A stretch of 64,000 nucleotides of DNA, taken from contig NC_081409.1 in assembly GCF_030272615.1 (NCBI RefSeq), forward strand, positions 650,226,468-650,290,467, read 5' to 3'. A model generated the notes under the pieces. That model did no database searches. It was not told the DNA's origin and saw only the letters and a list, made by a program, of their open reading frames with translations. This DNA is from Cryptomeria japonica (taxonomy: Eukaryota > Streptophyta > Pinopsida > Cupressales > Cupressaceae). Below are positions 33,407 through 45,302 of this stretch, in pieces. A program made the translations under genes and the position numbers. Each line of letters begins with the position of its first letter. Position 1 is the stretch's first letter.

Positions 33407-36232
33407 TGTTGGATATTGTTGGTCATTGCTATAGGAGTTGAGAAAATACAACACCACAAGAGCCCAAATAATCTTTGCAAGCTGAAAAACCTGTTACAAA
33501 GAAAAGCAATGAAGCAAATGACAGAAGGAAAGAATACATAGGAAAAATATGCTCCAAAAGATGAGAACTCAATAATCTCCAAAATGTATTGTCAATAATA
33601 ATCCTTCTTTATACAATGAAAAGAAAGAACTCAACCTTTAATAGGTCAAGAAACCCTAAAAGGGAAAACCTAGGTTTGCACATAATAATTAATTAAAATA
33701 ATTAATTATATGCACCTAAAGTTAGCTCAAGTGTAAAAGAGATAAAGGGAACTTAAATAATTAAACAAATAATGTTTAATTAATCAAGTAAATACTCGAA
33801 TAATCTAACAATTGTTGTTGCTAAGATATGTTGTTATCATTGATGTCAACATATTCCTGTGATTTGATCTGGTGATTGCATTTTGGGAAGATCTTATGAT
33901 CTGGTTTGCAGTTATGTTTTCCTAAACTTTGTTGGTACATCTTCCAATATATTTCGATGTGATCAGATCTTGTGCTGAGACTTTGGGATATTGCTTGGGA
34001 TGGTCTTGTGCATCATCATTTCAGATGGTTCTTGATTTGGTGCTCCAAAAGTTATCTTTCTTCATGACAATTGCTGATTGGTTGTGTTCTTGAATTTCTG
34101 ATGTTGATCAATGAAGATTTGATAAGTGGTGTTGGTGCAACTGTTCCTGATGATTCTAACATGCTTGTTGGTATTTCCTTGTCATGTCTTATTTGTTTTA
34201 GCGATCCGCATTGATCGTTGTGCGAGTTTTTGGTGGTTTCTATCAGCTGGTGATGATTTTCATGTTATGCGGTTTTCCTGGTGGTGTAGCGTGTTGCAGT
34301 TGTTCTTGGCATGATTTCCGATGGAGTTGTGCATTTGGGAATTTGTTTTAGGACCATGCTATTCTATGTAAATTATTATATTGGTCCAGTGGTCGATCCT
34401 TGTATTATGTGAGGTAATTTTATAATTGAGGGTTGAAGGTTTAACCGACCTTGTTATCTTATTATCAAGCTTGATGATTTGTATATATATGTGATATATT
34501 CATGTAATTTGGGTGTTGTGTCTGCATTATCAGAGAAAGGTTTATGTGCGAACAAGTGATTTATCATTCGGTGTTGAGTTTGAGGTGAGATTGGTGTTGC
34601 AAGGCAGACATCTGTGCTTAACCAAAACTATAATCAGGCATTTGGAGATGCTATTCTTTCAGTTCACTTCTTTCGTATTGTAGTTTGAATCTTGTTGTAA
34701 GTTAGTGAGACTTCCCTGAAGGTTGTAGCTTTCTGGGCCATTATATTTGAGCAGTGAGCTCTAGGCAGGGTTCCTGAATGCATGTGCATTCCCTATTGTA
34801 ATATTTACACATACTACTATTGAGTATCATCTTACTGTGGGTAGGTTCCCATCATGGTTTTTCCCTTAACCGGGTTTTCCACGTTGAAGCATTAGTGTTG
34901 TGTGTTGTGTGTTGTGTTGTTAATTTTCTTATCTTTTTATCGTTGCAGTTTATTAGATCTTTGTTTTGTGATTAAGTTTGGTATTCTGGTGAAAACTAAT
35001 TCACACCCCTCCCCCCCTCTCATTCTTCCTTCTTGGTGACTACTAACAGGCCCTGTTGTAGTTCGTTGAGAGGATCGAGAATATCCATGACAGAGACATC
35101 AGACCAAGGATTACTAAATATAATAATCTATGCTTAGAGATATAATCTGAATACTGAAGGCTGCCAAGAGAATGCATTTATTATTCACGCCTCTCTAATT
35201 GAGAAGAATGTATAGAGAATCTAATCAATTTGCAGACACAATCTCTTAGTGACTCGAGAAGATCATATTTTAAATCTATTCTAGGAGGGAAACCATTTTT
35301 GGTACAAAACTGATTGAACAGAGATGTGGTTGATGAGATTTGAAAGCTACAGATGAGGTAGCTGAGTTGGTAGATCTACACAAGTGCTTGGTGATAAAAA
35401 AATAGAGGCGTGCATTCAGACTGTGCTATGTAAGAGCAAAGAATGCAGCTAGGGTCGAGTGTAGCAACGTGTAAGAAACAGAAGGAAGTTTTGAGTTGTA
35501 GATGTGTGGGAGTTGCAAGTGAAGGAAGAGATAGTAGAATGCAACAGTGAAGAGCAGCAGTGTGGACAAATAATATAGTAAAGAAGATAGAGGGACAAGA
35601 GTAGAGCTAAGGCAGATAACATAGTGGGTTATATACACTGTGATAGGAAGAGAAATAGGTTTAAATCGAGCAGAGGTCAAAGTGCTGGATGCAGAGATAA
35701 GAAGAAGACAAAGAGCAAAGATAAGAGAATAAGAGTAGACATAGACAGAGAGCTAAGAGCTGAGATTGAGGCCTAATATAAGCGAGTTGAAAAAGATAAG
35801 TCAATCTCAAGAGCAGAACAGTAAGGTGTTACAAAACTTCATTTGTAACAAGGTGTTTATTTTGTACTTGTAATTTATATTCATTGTAAATCTCTGAGTG
35901 GGTGCTCAGAGCAGGGGTATGTGCTACTTTCAGTTGGTGCCCATAAAGCTAGGGGTTGGTGCTCCTTTGAGTTGGTGCCCATAAATGTTGTAATCAATGA
36001 TTTACTTGTGAGGCTGGATTGAGTAACATTTCTCACCGAGGTTTTTCCCCACTGTAGGTTTTCCTCGTATATCTCGTGTTATGGGTTTACCTTTTATGTG
36101 TGTGCTAATTAGTTTAATATCTCTACTCATAGTTTAATGGTTTCTGTCATCAAAGCTTAGATCACTTAGAAGAGTTAAACTTTTTAATTACCACTGATTC
36201 ACCCCCCCTCTCAGTGGTCCATTGTGTTCATC
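33407..36232 (+). repeat. LTR block of the copia remnant, composite
   Basis: Begins TGTTGGATATTG after the polypurine tract and ends at a copia LTR end (GATTCACCCCCCCTCTCA...GTTCATCA, 36232). Near the end lies CACCGAGGTTTTTCCCC...GGTTTTCCTCG (36035-36070), the common LTR module. A second LTR start and end at 33813 and 35048 lie inside, so a later LTR appears nested in an older one. Which outer parts belong together cannot be settled here, because no 5 bp duplication is evident. All small ORFs inside are non-coding. Confidence 0.55.
33813..35048 (+). repeat. nested copia LTR (1236 bp)
   Basis: TGTTGTTGCTAAG...ACTAACA. It shares TTATCATTGATGTCAAC with the starts of the LTRs at 3098 and 62354, and has the module GGTTTTTCCCTTAACCGGG followed by TTTTCCACG (34856-34883) and ACCCCTCCCCCCCTCTCATT near its end. 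Flanks (ACAAT, GGCCC) do not match, so it may not be a simple solo insertion. Confidence 0.65.
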
Positions 36233-36268
36233 AGAAAGAATATCTTGTAGAGGAGGATTTTTCTTTCT

Positions 36269-36847
36269 TTAATCATGCATATCGTCTTTGGTAGATTGGG
36301 AAGGAAGGTCCTTATCATCTAAGGCCCCATCTTTACTTAATATTATATGGGGAGAGAGATCATGAATTAAATGCATGACACAATCTTCTCTACAAATGTT
36401 TTGATGTTTAAGATAAGCTCTTGGAGAATAAGGAGGATCTAAAGAGATGGAAACACCAATATTTTGATCTTGCCCCTCTTGTGCAATTGTATGTGTGTGA
36501 GAAGATGGGACCATGTTGCTCTTGAATGCTTTCTCTCTATTAGAGAGATCATTGATAGGAGTATTACCCCTTTCTTCATTCATATTAGATACCCTAGGAG
36601 AAGTACAAGTATTAGTTTTCTCATTGTCATCTCTAGGATTAGGATCTACAAAAGATTTTAGGTGATCTACGTATGAAATGCATTTGCCCAAAAACATCAC
36701 CATAACACAACTTACATGATAAATTAAATCTTTGAGATCTAATTTTTGAAAAGGAATCAACTTGGAAATCCGAACAAATGCAATATGTCCAAGTGCTATG
36801 AATGAAAAGAAGTAACATGAAGTGGAAGAAGCCATTATCCAACACAT
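36269..36847 (-). CDS. open frame of unknown nature (192 codons)
   Basis: The longest frame in this unassigned part. It starts with a hydrophobic stretch (SSTSCYFFSFIALGHIAF), then a second hydrophobic part (VSCVMVMFLGKCI), then a polar, proline- and serine-containing half. No motif is recognised, no neighbour supports it, and AT-rich repeat DNA follows upstream. It may be chance or part of an unrecognised element. Not a firm gene call. Confidence 0.2.
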   Translation of the reverse strand: MCWIMASSTSCYFFSFIALGHIAFVRISKLIPFQKLDLKDLIYHVSCVMVMFLGKCISYVDHLKSFVDPNPRDDNEKTNTCTSPRVSNMNEERGNTPINDLSNREKAFKSNMVPSSHTHTIAQEGQDQNIGVSISLDPPYSPRAYLKHQNICREDCVMHLIHDLSPHIILSKDGALDDKDLPSQSTKDDMHD

Positions 36848-36960
36848 GATTATAATAAATGTAGATAAAAAACAATGTAATCATATGTGAAATAGAAAAT
36901 AGATCAAATCCATTAATTGTCATGATGAATATTTAAATCCAAGAAAATTAATTGAAATAA

Positions 36961-37790
36961 ATTAGGGTTTTATCAATAAAACCACTTAATTTATGTAAAT
37001 TTTGAAAAATGTGAAATGAAGATTGAAAATGAGAATTTGAAAGTTAAGTTTTTTGAAATTGGGGAATAATTGAATAATGCAAAATTTTAGAAAAATGATT
37101 ATTCAATTTTTGAAAAATTATGCAGCCTCCTACGAAATTTAAATTTATAATTAGGGCTTTGAAAATAACCACTTAATTTAAATTTAAAATTACCCACTAG
37201 AAGATTTGAATTTATCCAACAAAAATTTAAATTTAAAATTAGGGATTCGTTAAATAACCTCTTAAGTTTAAAATTTAAATTTAAATTTATCGACAAGAAA
37301 ATTAAATTTAAAATTAGGGCCTTGTAAAAAGAACCTCTTAATTTTAAAATTTAAAATTAGATCTACGATTGAATTTTGAAAATTGGAAAATTGGGAAATG
37401 CACAAGATTAATTGAAATTTAAAAATTGGTGTCTTTTTAATTAACCACTTAATTTTAAAATTGAAATTTGATCCAAGACTGTAAATTTGAATTGTGGATT
37501 GTGGATTGTGGATTGTTTAAATTTTTAAAAATTGAGATTGTGGACTGTAAATTTAAACAATCCACAATCTCAATTTTTAAAAATTTAAAAATTAGGGTTT
37601 TTGAAATTAACCATTTAATTTGAAAAATTAATTCTGAAATTTGACTTGTAGATGAAATTTTGAAATTGAAAAAAGTGCTTAGATCTGAAATAATGAAACC
37701 CAAATTAAACAATTCACAAGCTCAATTTTGAAATTAAAAATTATGGTATTAATGAAATTAACCTATAAATTTTTAGAATTTGCAATGAAA
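36961..37790. repeat. degenerate AT-rich repeats (ATTAGGG...ACCACTTAATTT)
   Basis: A core of the form AAATTAGGG-TTT-AAATAACCACTTAATTT recurs near 36961, 37145, 37240, 37313, 37420, 37590 and 37740 with AATTTAAATTTAAAATT filler. Spacing is irregular (about 75-180 bp). No coding content. Confidence 0.65.
37516..37589. repeat. perfect inverted repeat, 29 bp arms
   Basis: Arms 37516-37544 and 37561-37589 are exact reverse complements around a 16 bp loop. The left arm is preceded by a short direct repeat of ATTGTGG (three copies, 37494-37516). Could form a stable hairpin. Confidence 0.85.
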
Positions 37791-39669
37791 TCAAACTTGT
37801 AACTGAAAACTTAAATTTAAAATTGCATACACTCAGATCTAAAAACAAAAATCAAAATTAATCATGTAAGGAGTTGGGTTTACCAAAATGTAAAGGGGAA
37901 AATTTGATTTGGCAATTTGCAACATAGAAGGAGAAAACACCAAATCAATTTTCACTTTGGGGAGGAAATCCTTTACATTCAAAAGAGGGGATAAATCCAC
38001 TAGATTCAATCACAAATCAGATAAGGACTTAATATTAAGTGGATTGTTTGATTATGATGTGTTTTTCCCTCTTTTGTAAGTTGAAATGCAGATTTAGGGT
38101 TAAGTACTGGAATTGAAGACAAACTGAGAAATGCAATTCAAAAACTTAAAATTAAGAAAGTGGAGAAATGTGGTTGTATTAAGTTTGAATGTAAAAGTGG
38201 AAGAGTGAAAATTTGTGAATAGAGAGAAGGCTAAGTTGTGAGAAATTACATGGCCAATCCTTCACATAAGTTAGGACTCAAAGAAGGACTCAAAAACATG
38301 AAGGATACAACTACGACAAGATGACTTTTCAAGGATTGTCACGAAGATGAAGATCGAAATACGAAAGAAATGAAGTATAAAGGAATTGTGAAGTTTTAAC
38401 AGAATTAATCAAAATCAGAAACTCATCGACTGGATTTAAAATAAAGATGAAGAAAGAAGAAAGTCTACAAGGCGTGTGAGAGTTGAGGTGGTGCCTACTC
38501 ATCTCCACCAATGACAAGTTAAAGATTATCATGTCCAGATTCGTTGAACCCGACTCATCGAACGAAGAAGAGATGAAGGTGTATCAAGACATTAAATGCA
38601 ATATTACAACCTTTTTATTATTGGTCCCTAAAGGACACATATTCGAACACCTCCAATTTTCTCATCGGTTGAAATTAAATGTTTAGGTGGTATTTATAAC
38701 CAACTCAACTTAGGGTTTCATTGAATAATCTTGGTCATTAATTTAGAATCAATATGGGCCCTTCTTTTTATAGCTCAAGGTCTATAAAAGGCTTGGCCTT
38801 TTCAATTGTAAAGTTTAATAGAAAAAGTGATACAAGTAGTAGAAGGAAAACGAGATCGGAAATTGTTGTCGAGACTCTGTCAACATTACATAATTTTCAT
38901 TGAGGATATGGTGGATCTTTGTGTGTTGTTTCAATATTTTGCATGGTTTCTACTTCTCAATATTTAGTTGAAGTTCATTTATTTTGATGGATAAATGTGA
39001 AGATATTTGATGAATTCTTTGGTTCATACCATTTGTAGTTTGTTGATTGCGAATTGCAATGTATGGTTAGTCTAAACCATATTGTGATATTAGTTCAATT
39101 GTGGATTTTCATTAAGATTGATCCAACATTGGGTATTTTGATGAATGTTTACAATATGAAAATATTTCACTATCCTTAGAAGATTTCACTCTTTCTATGG
39201 AGTTGTGAGTTATCTTTGGCTAAGAAGAAAGTAGTTTCATAAGGAATTTGTCTATCTAAAGAATTATCCATTATCATCATTTTCCATAGGTCTTAGATTA
39301 AATTCTCAAACCCTTATCCCTTTGATCTTTGTTTGATATAAGTTTAAGTTAATTTAGGAGGAAGGCATCACTTAAATTGATATATCAGATGCTCAAGTTT
39401 GAACTTCTTTGTAGAAGTGTATATCGTACGTCCCTTTGTGATAACAACAAATGACATCATTTCACTATCTATCCATTGTGTGGACGTGGCTAAAATCGTA
39501 TTGCTACAACTCTATCCAGCCAACGCAGAATAGAATTTACTCGCTGAGCATCCTATCCTCTCTTGAAATAAGGAGATCCCTAATGCTATTTAGATTGATC
39601 AGTGGGGATGAACTCAATATTCTAAATGTTAGTTCTTGACTGCGGGATAACTCAATGATCGATGTATTT
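37791..39669. other. unassigned AT-rich stretch with one TATA-like site
   Basis: No recognisable protein. A clean TATAAAAGG at 38783-38791 on + is followed by a plausible leader, as in an LTR, but no LTR ends, primer site or polypurine tract could be fixed. The small frame at 38483-38686 is not supported by any motif. Confidence 0.4.
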
Positions 39670-40274
39670 TGTTGGGAGCACAAGGTGGCCTTACGTTTAC
39701 AACAAGTTGGTCTACTGCGATTCTCAGACTATGAAACAAAAGCAAAAGAGAAGCGATAGGAGACCTAAAATTGACAAGACTAGTGTGTGGGTAGACAGAT
39801 TCGACATAACCAATCCTTGCTTGACCAAAATAACTCACAACCTCACAAGAACAATGCAATCTTCAAGGGGACTTAGAAGATTTTCAGACTGCAAGTACAT
39901 GGATAAGCACCCAATTCTAGCGCAGCTCAAACGAACACTTACAATTGAACTAAACACAATTTTAATGGCTCAGACTGACCATTCACAGGAATACACAATC
40001 AGTATATTCCCAATGGTATGAACCGGAATCCAACAAATACCTACACACCAAAAAGATCTATCTAAATTGCTGAAGGAAACCATGCAAACAGAATAAAATC
40101 AAGATGATAAGCACCAAATCAATGTCTATTATATTGATTCTAGTTGCTATTACAACAATTCCTGCAACATTTCTACTCTATTCCTAACTACAAAATTCTA
40201 ACCTTCTAACAATCTAACCTATTCTAACTACCTACAAAAAAACTCTAACCCTTTACAATGAGAGGCATCCTACC

Positions 40275-40281
40275 TTTTATA
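40275..40281 (-). promoter_or_regulatory. TATA box of the second gypsy-type LTR
   Basis: Minus strand TTCTATAAAAGGTAGG, about 600 bp before the tentative LTR end. Confidence 0.45.
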
Positions 40282-40989
40282 GAATATACAATTTCAATCG
40301 ATGGCCAGGATTTACTACATCCAACAGTCCTGGTCTACCCTCTAGAAGCCTGACAGCTTTAACCATGCCTCCTCAATTCTTAGTTATCCCCCCAACCACA
40401 TTTTCAACTACCTATCACTATTTCGCATTAATTCAATCAATTTGGTAGTTGGAGATAACTAATTTGTGTCCCCTCACTTTGAATCCATTAGACGGGGCGC
40501 ACAAGAAGCTCTCTTTTTACAATAAACAATTTCAGTTTTCAGAAACTAAATTTCTAGAATTAAATCCAGCTGTGTATCCTTCTAAAAATGCATATTTGGT
40601 AGCACTTTGTGTTCTCTGTCTTTGGTCTAGCTGGTGGACTCTAACCTTGTGGTCTGGTGGCACAATACCTCGTGCTTTGTCTTGCGCTTTGTGGTGCGTT
40701 CTTCATTGGCAACGCTTGGGGTTGTCGCTTTGGTCCTACGCTCCTGCATTCTCGCTTCTCGACATCGATCGCAATCAAGGCTTCACTTTGCGCTTAAGTT
40801 TTCACTTTAGCTCTTCCCAACGTCGTCAATCTACAAACAATCAATTTTGACCTCAATCAATCATTTTGAAAAATTAAATAAATTAATTTTAACAATCATA
40901 TTAAATTATATCTTTAAATGCCCCTCTTCTCCAATTGAAGAAAATTTGGCTTCGAAAGTAAAATCGCAAGACCTGGAGGAACTCGGCCT

Positions 40990-42060
40990 TTTGGGCTAAA
41001 ATAAAAACGTTTTAATATCCTCCCTTGCTCTTGATTCACTCTCTTACTTAAATGAAATTTGGGCCTTCTACATGTTTTGAACGATTTAAAATTTTATGTG
41101 AAAGGGGCCTCATTTGCAATTTCGGGTCTAAGGGGCCTTTTGAGAGACTTTATTTCAATGTTTTCTTGCCTCCTTACTCAAATTTTGAACCCTTGAAGGT
41201 AAATGCTAGATTTTCTTTTCAAGTTTAAAATGATTCCTCTTCAAATTTCGGCCCTTTGATTAAAATGTGAAGTTTGAAAAAACTTCATTTGTCTTCCTTT
41301 GCCAAATTTCGGGATTTCTAGCTTGAACGTGAGATTTTAGCTCAAGCCGAAGTGCCTTTGCTCATGATTTTCAGCCGAATTTGGTCTTTTGCAAGACTTT
41401 CTTCTCAATGTTTATGTGCCTTTTTACCAAATTTTGAACGTGAAAGGCCTTTTCAAGAGATTTACTTTTAAGTTGAAATGTCGTGCACCTTAGTTTTCGG
41501 CCAATAGAGGTGAAATGTGAGATTTTATTTTAAATGCTCATTTGCCTCCCTTTTGTTTTTCGGTTTATTGACATGAGCGAATATGTCTTACTCTCCTTTT
41601 CGACCTATAAGCCGACTTTGTGAACTTGAACTTGCTTTTGGTGTTTTATGCTCAATGAGTGAGGTCGCGAGACTTAGAGCTTTTGGCTGAATGGGGGGGG
41701 GTTATTTTGCATGGTTCGATTTTTACCTTCTTTAAGATTTTTTTGGGCAACTAGGTCATTTTGCGCGAATTTAGATGGTTTTCTTTTTTTGTCGGCTGAA
41801 TGAGGTGAGACTGTGCAAATATGAATCCTTTCATTTTCGGCTTAGAAGCCGATTTTGCGAACCTAAACTATTTTTGGCCTGTGGAGCTATTTTGTGAGTT
41901 TCTTCTTTTATGGATTTCGGGCCTTTAGTCTATTTGGTGCGATTTTATGTTGGCCAACTTTAAACTTTAGATCGCCCCCCTTAGTTACATTTCCATGGGC
42001 TAAATTGGAGGAGCAGATATCGGGCCTAAATGGTGCGATTTCAAACCTTGAAACAAATTC
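40990..42060. repeat. degenerate repeats in the second gypsy-type LTR
   Basis: Recurring TTTGCCTCCTT, AAATTTCGGCC and GTGAGATTTTATTTTAA-like blocks at roughly 100-140 bp intervals, with many AAATTTTGAAC/TTTCGG variants. Analogous in position to the array in the giant LTR but with a different unit. A run of 9 G lies at 41694-41702. Confidence 0.5.
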
Positions 42061-42300
42061 GACATCCTATGGTGTTTTGACTTTGCCCTCGCCCTAATGC
42101 AAAAAATCTCAGGTATACTGATCAAACGACACTGTTTTTGCTTCATTTTCCCTACGATATCAAGATTTACTTCGGCTTTCAAAGGGCGTTTGGAAGAAAC
42201 TCAGAGCATTTACCTCCTCTCTTTATGCAGAGCAAAGGACATAATCCAAAAATCGAGGGTCCCCTGTCACGGACGGGGATGTGGTGCAAAATGCACAACA

Positions 42301-44580
42301 CATTGCAACATCAAGAATTGACAATAAGGACCTTGGGGTTACCTTAATTGATCAAATGATTTAGCATTTTGGGTTTCCTTATTCAACAGAAGATAGAATA
42401 CTTAGTATTTTATTCTGTGTTGGAGAGTGTCACAAAATGTCCATTACTAAAATTACCACTAGAAGAAGGATTGTTCATGTTCAAGTATAACAACTTGGAA
42501 CTGATATGAGCTTTCAAGTGTTAAATTTGAGATATGTTAGATCTCTTTTATGTTCAAAAATCCCCAAAAGGGGCAAACCCAAAAATTCAAAAAAACCAGA
42601 AAATAAAAAAGTCTAAAAAGATTTCTCAATAGATGAGTAGCAATTCCATATTTTTTGTTATCTACATAATCCTTCGGTTCCTCAACTTCATAAAGATTTG
42701 AATGCACAACTACACCCTAGGAATTTGTATGATTATGCATCTGCAAGGGAATGTAGAATCCATAATACAACTGCACATGATGAGCTGAATTGCTTGATCT
42801 TCTTGTCAAAGGTGGAGTTGACAATACAAGGAAATATCTTCTTTTGAGATATACCCAAACCAGTGATACTTGAAGAAGTCAATCATTTCAATATTCTAGA
42901 AGTGATAAATCAAGCATTCACAAGATTCTAAAGGTGGACCGAGAGTTAAATAGGAGTTGAGGATAGATTATGTTTGTAAGAAATACTTTTGCCTAATTGC
43001 TGTAGGGTACACAGTACAACCCACTCTGAGATTACATGTCCACTATGTGAATTGGTAGTCAATCATGTTAAATTTCAGTTGGGATTACAGCAAACCCAAA
43101 ATACATGAAAACTAGAATTTTATGTGGAGGGTCTAGAGAGGATTTTCCAACCATGAAGTGAGACTTAACATAACAAAAATACCAAAGAATGGAAAATATT
43201 TATTTTATTTATTGATTCAACATAATAGAACGGTTACTACTTGTTCACTAGACTACTACATGCAAATTATAGTTGACGCATAGGCCATGATAGGCTTATT
43301 ATAAGCTTGCAAGCAAATATAATAATAAAATCAAGAACAAGACACAAAACTCATTTCAATGAATCCTAGGGGTGTTTATATATCAAATTTGAGCAGGTGT
43401 GATCCACGTCAACCACAAGTTATCCAAACACTCGATGTACTGTTAAATATGTAGCTCAACATAAATTTAACGGTGAAGCTCCATAAATTAATGAAATTTG
43501 TAGCAATTCTAGCTGGAGTTGCCTCTAAATCTCATTGTTCCTCATGATGTGTTAGGTTTGATGCTACAAGTAATGAAAAGGCTCCACAAACTGTTCCTAG
43601 TAAACTCTACGCTATCTCCCTTGCCTGAGGATCTTTTGAGATTCAGATTTATAAAATCTTGTCAAAATATCCAAAAGCTTGAACATGTTTGATGTGTTCC
43701 AGTTGATGTAATAAACAGAAATACATTAAGGTACTCTAAGATGCTCCTGCATCACTAATAAATCCCAAAATAAGACAACATGCACATTCAACTTAACTAC
43801 AATATTCTTTACTCCCTTAAGTTCCTAGATTTCTCTGAAATCAAAGTATTTATAATTCAATTATCCAATCCACCAATACTTTTGGAATTAAGCTTCTTAT
43901 GTAGCTTTGAAGATCAAATTGTAGTCATGGAGCATGATTATAATTTTAATCAAGCACACCACCGACCATCATCATTTAAGAGCTAAGCACATTCCAACTT
44001 ATTATTACATTTACTATTTATTTATCTTGTTATTTACTTGTTGAGCCAATCTTCACCATAGATTTTAATGTATTTTTTATTGATGAGTCTATCTTCTTTT
44101 ATATCTATTATACTTGTTAATATAAGTATAGATCTACAACTAGTTTGATGAAATGGATATTTTAATAAAAGACCTTAAGAAGCTAGTAATCATGAGAAAA
44201 ACTCCTACACCAAAATGATGCTACTTCTAGATAAATTATATACTTAGAGATAAGAAGAACAACCATCACACTTTTGTAAAAATCCAAAAACTAAAAGAAA
44301 TCTTCTAATCATAAGTTAAGAAAAAGTTAATATAGAATTATTATAACATTAAATATTTATTAAAGAAATTTTAATATCTTTTAAGTTATTCTATTTAAAT
44401 TCTTTAATAGTTACATATTTAGTGTTTATTTATATATTTTTAAAATATAATGAGAATGAAAATATTTCGAGAATCCATGGTAATGCATATTGAACCATTA
44501 AGAATGCTAACTAATTAAACAATTCAAGGGAAGGTTATTTATAATGTATAAATTATAAATATCACTTTAAATGGATTAAC
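42301..44580. other. unassigned AT-rich stretch, possible 3' part or intron of the MADS-box gene
   Basis: No transposon domain or LTR end found. It lies downstream (minus strand) of the recognised MADS exons, so the C-terminal exon(s) may be here, but I could not identify one. Confidence 0.35.
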
Positions 44581-45302
44581 CTTTTTAAAATAATCTCCAC
44601 TCTCATCTTTTGATTCCTAAAGAAAATATATTACATTCTTTATGAATTATAAATTAGTTGCAAAAGAATAATAAATATCCAATTAAAACTATTTTAAGTG
44701 ATAAAATCAATGTATGATATAAATAATATGTTTTTAAAAGGAAATTATGTGATACCTTCATTTTCAGAGATCTGATATATTCTAGTGAAATTTTATCCTG
44801 CAAAATTATATAATAGTTCTCTATAAGATAATGTAAATTTAATTGAATAAATATAGAATACTATAAGTTGGTTTAACTTTTTTTTTTTTTAAAAAAACAA
44901 TATTCAAAAAAATAGATTCAAGATACAACTTCAAGGTTATCTTCTAACTTTGATAATAGTAAATGTATTTCAAAAAATATAATCAAGAAAAATAATAAAA
45001 TTTAAAACAAATTTTAAAGCTATTATAAGTTACCTTTCTTGAGTGTATCTTCCTAGCACTCAAACTCATTTTCTTCTCAATACATTTCAGCTCCTTAAAA
45101 TTTAACAGATCCAAATCTTCACCATTCATATGCCTATCATACAAAAAACATTTCTTATGGATAAAATAGATTAAATTTAATAAAATTCATAATCTATAAA
45201 ACAACTATTAAAATGTCATAACATATTTAAAATTTCTTACTTGTACATTTTTTCTAAATGTGTCAACCTTTCCTCCAAGTTCTCCATTTCCAAACCTAGT
45301 AC
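44581..45302 (-). CDS. MIKC-type MADS-box gene fragment: K-domain exons
   Basis: Four exons in one consistent phase with GT-AG borders: 45302-45241 (62 bp, VLGLEMENLEERLTHLEKMYK joined), 45133-45034 (100 bp, HMNGEDLDLLNFKELKCIEK... ending HSRK), 44797-44756 (42 bp, DKISLEYIRSLKMK) and 44616-44581 (36 bp, ESKDESGDYFKK). Exon sizes 62, 100 and 42 are those of exons 3-5 in plant MIKC MADS genes, and GEDLD-LNFKEL--IE---S-RKIHSRK is the classical K-domain. Introns are 107, 236 and 139 bp. Role: the K-domain coiled coil for dimer/tetramer formation of a nuclear transcription factor. The MADS box (exon 1), exon 2 and the C-terminal exons are not seen; they could be outside the window across transposon-filled introns, or lost. 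The subfamily cannot be assigned; may be a pseudogene. Confidence 0.82.

Larger units (their letters stand above)
25771..36232 (+). mobile_element. copia 3' remnant, interrupted by a nested element
   Basis: RNase H C-terminus (25771-26013), 3' untranslated DNA to 26131, continuing at 33205-33406 with a polypurine tract, then LTR sequence from 33407. Between 26131 and 33205 a complete minus-strand element is inserted with 5 bp duplication AGAGA. The 5' part of this copia element (gag, integrase, RT) is gone; the break at about 25771 has no LTR end. Confidence 0.82.
39670..42300 (-). repeat. second gypsy-type LTR, minus orientation (solo or truncated)
   Basis: The right end on + is GTCCCCTGTCACGG...GCACAACA (42300), i.e. 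TGTTGTGCA... on the minus strand with a GGGGACCC block 35-45 bp in, the same start architecture as the giant gypsy LTR (24791). Like it, a degenerate repeat array follows, then a minus-strand TATAAAA (40275-40281). The left end is tentatively TGTTGGGAGC at 39670. No primer site follows and no target duplication is seen, so the left boundary is uncertain. No long ORF is present, unlike the giant LTR. Confidence 0.5.

Noticed and set aside
38483-38686. 67 codon + frame (EPDSSNEEEMKVYQDIKCN)
   Set aside because: Soluble-looking but short, lies upstream of a TATA-like site in unassigned repeat DNA; no independent support.
40449-40850. 133 codon + frame with Trp/Leu-rich centre
   Set aside because: Lies in a minus-oriented LTR-like block, no motif, hydrophobic run due to base composition.
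41894-42347. Several short overlapping frames at the end of the second gypsy-type LTR
   Set aside because: Non-coding LTR DNA; frames are short and do not share a protein signature.
43780-43986. + strand frame ending MEHDYNFNQAHHRPSSFKS before a stop, resembling a C-terminal exon
   Set aside because: Opposite strand to the MADS exons, no splice or homology support, AT-rich region; likely chance.
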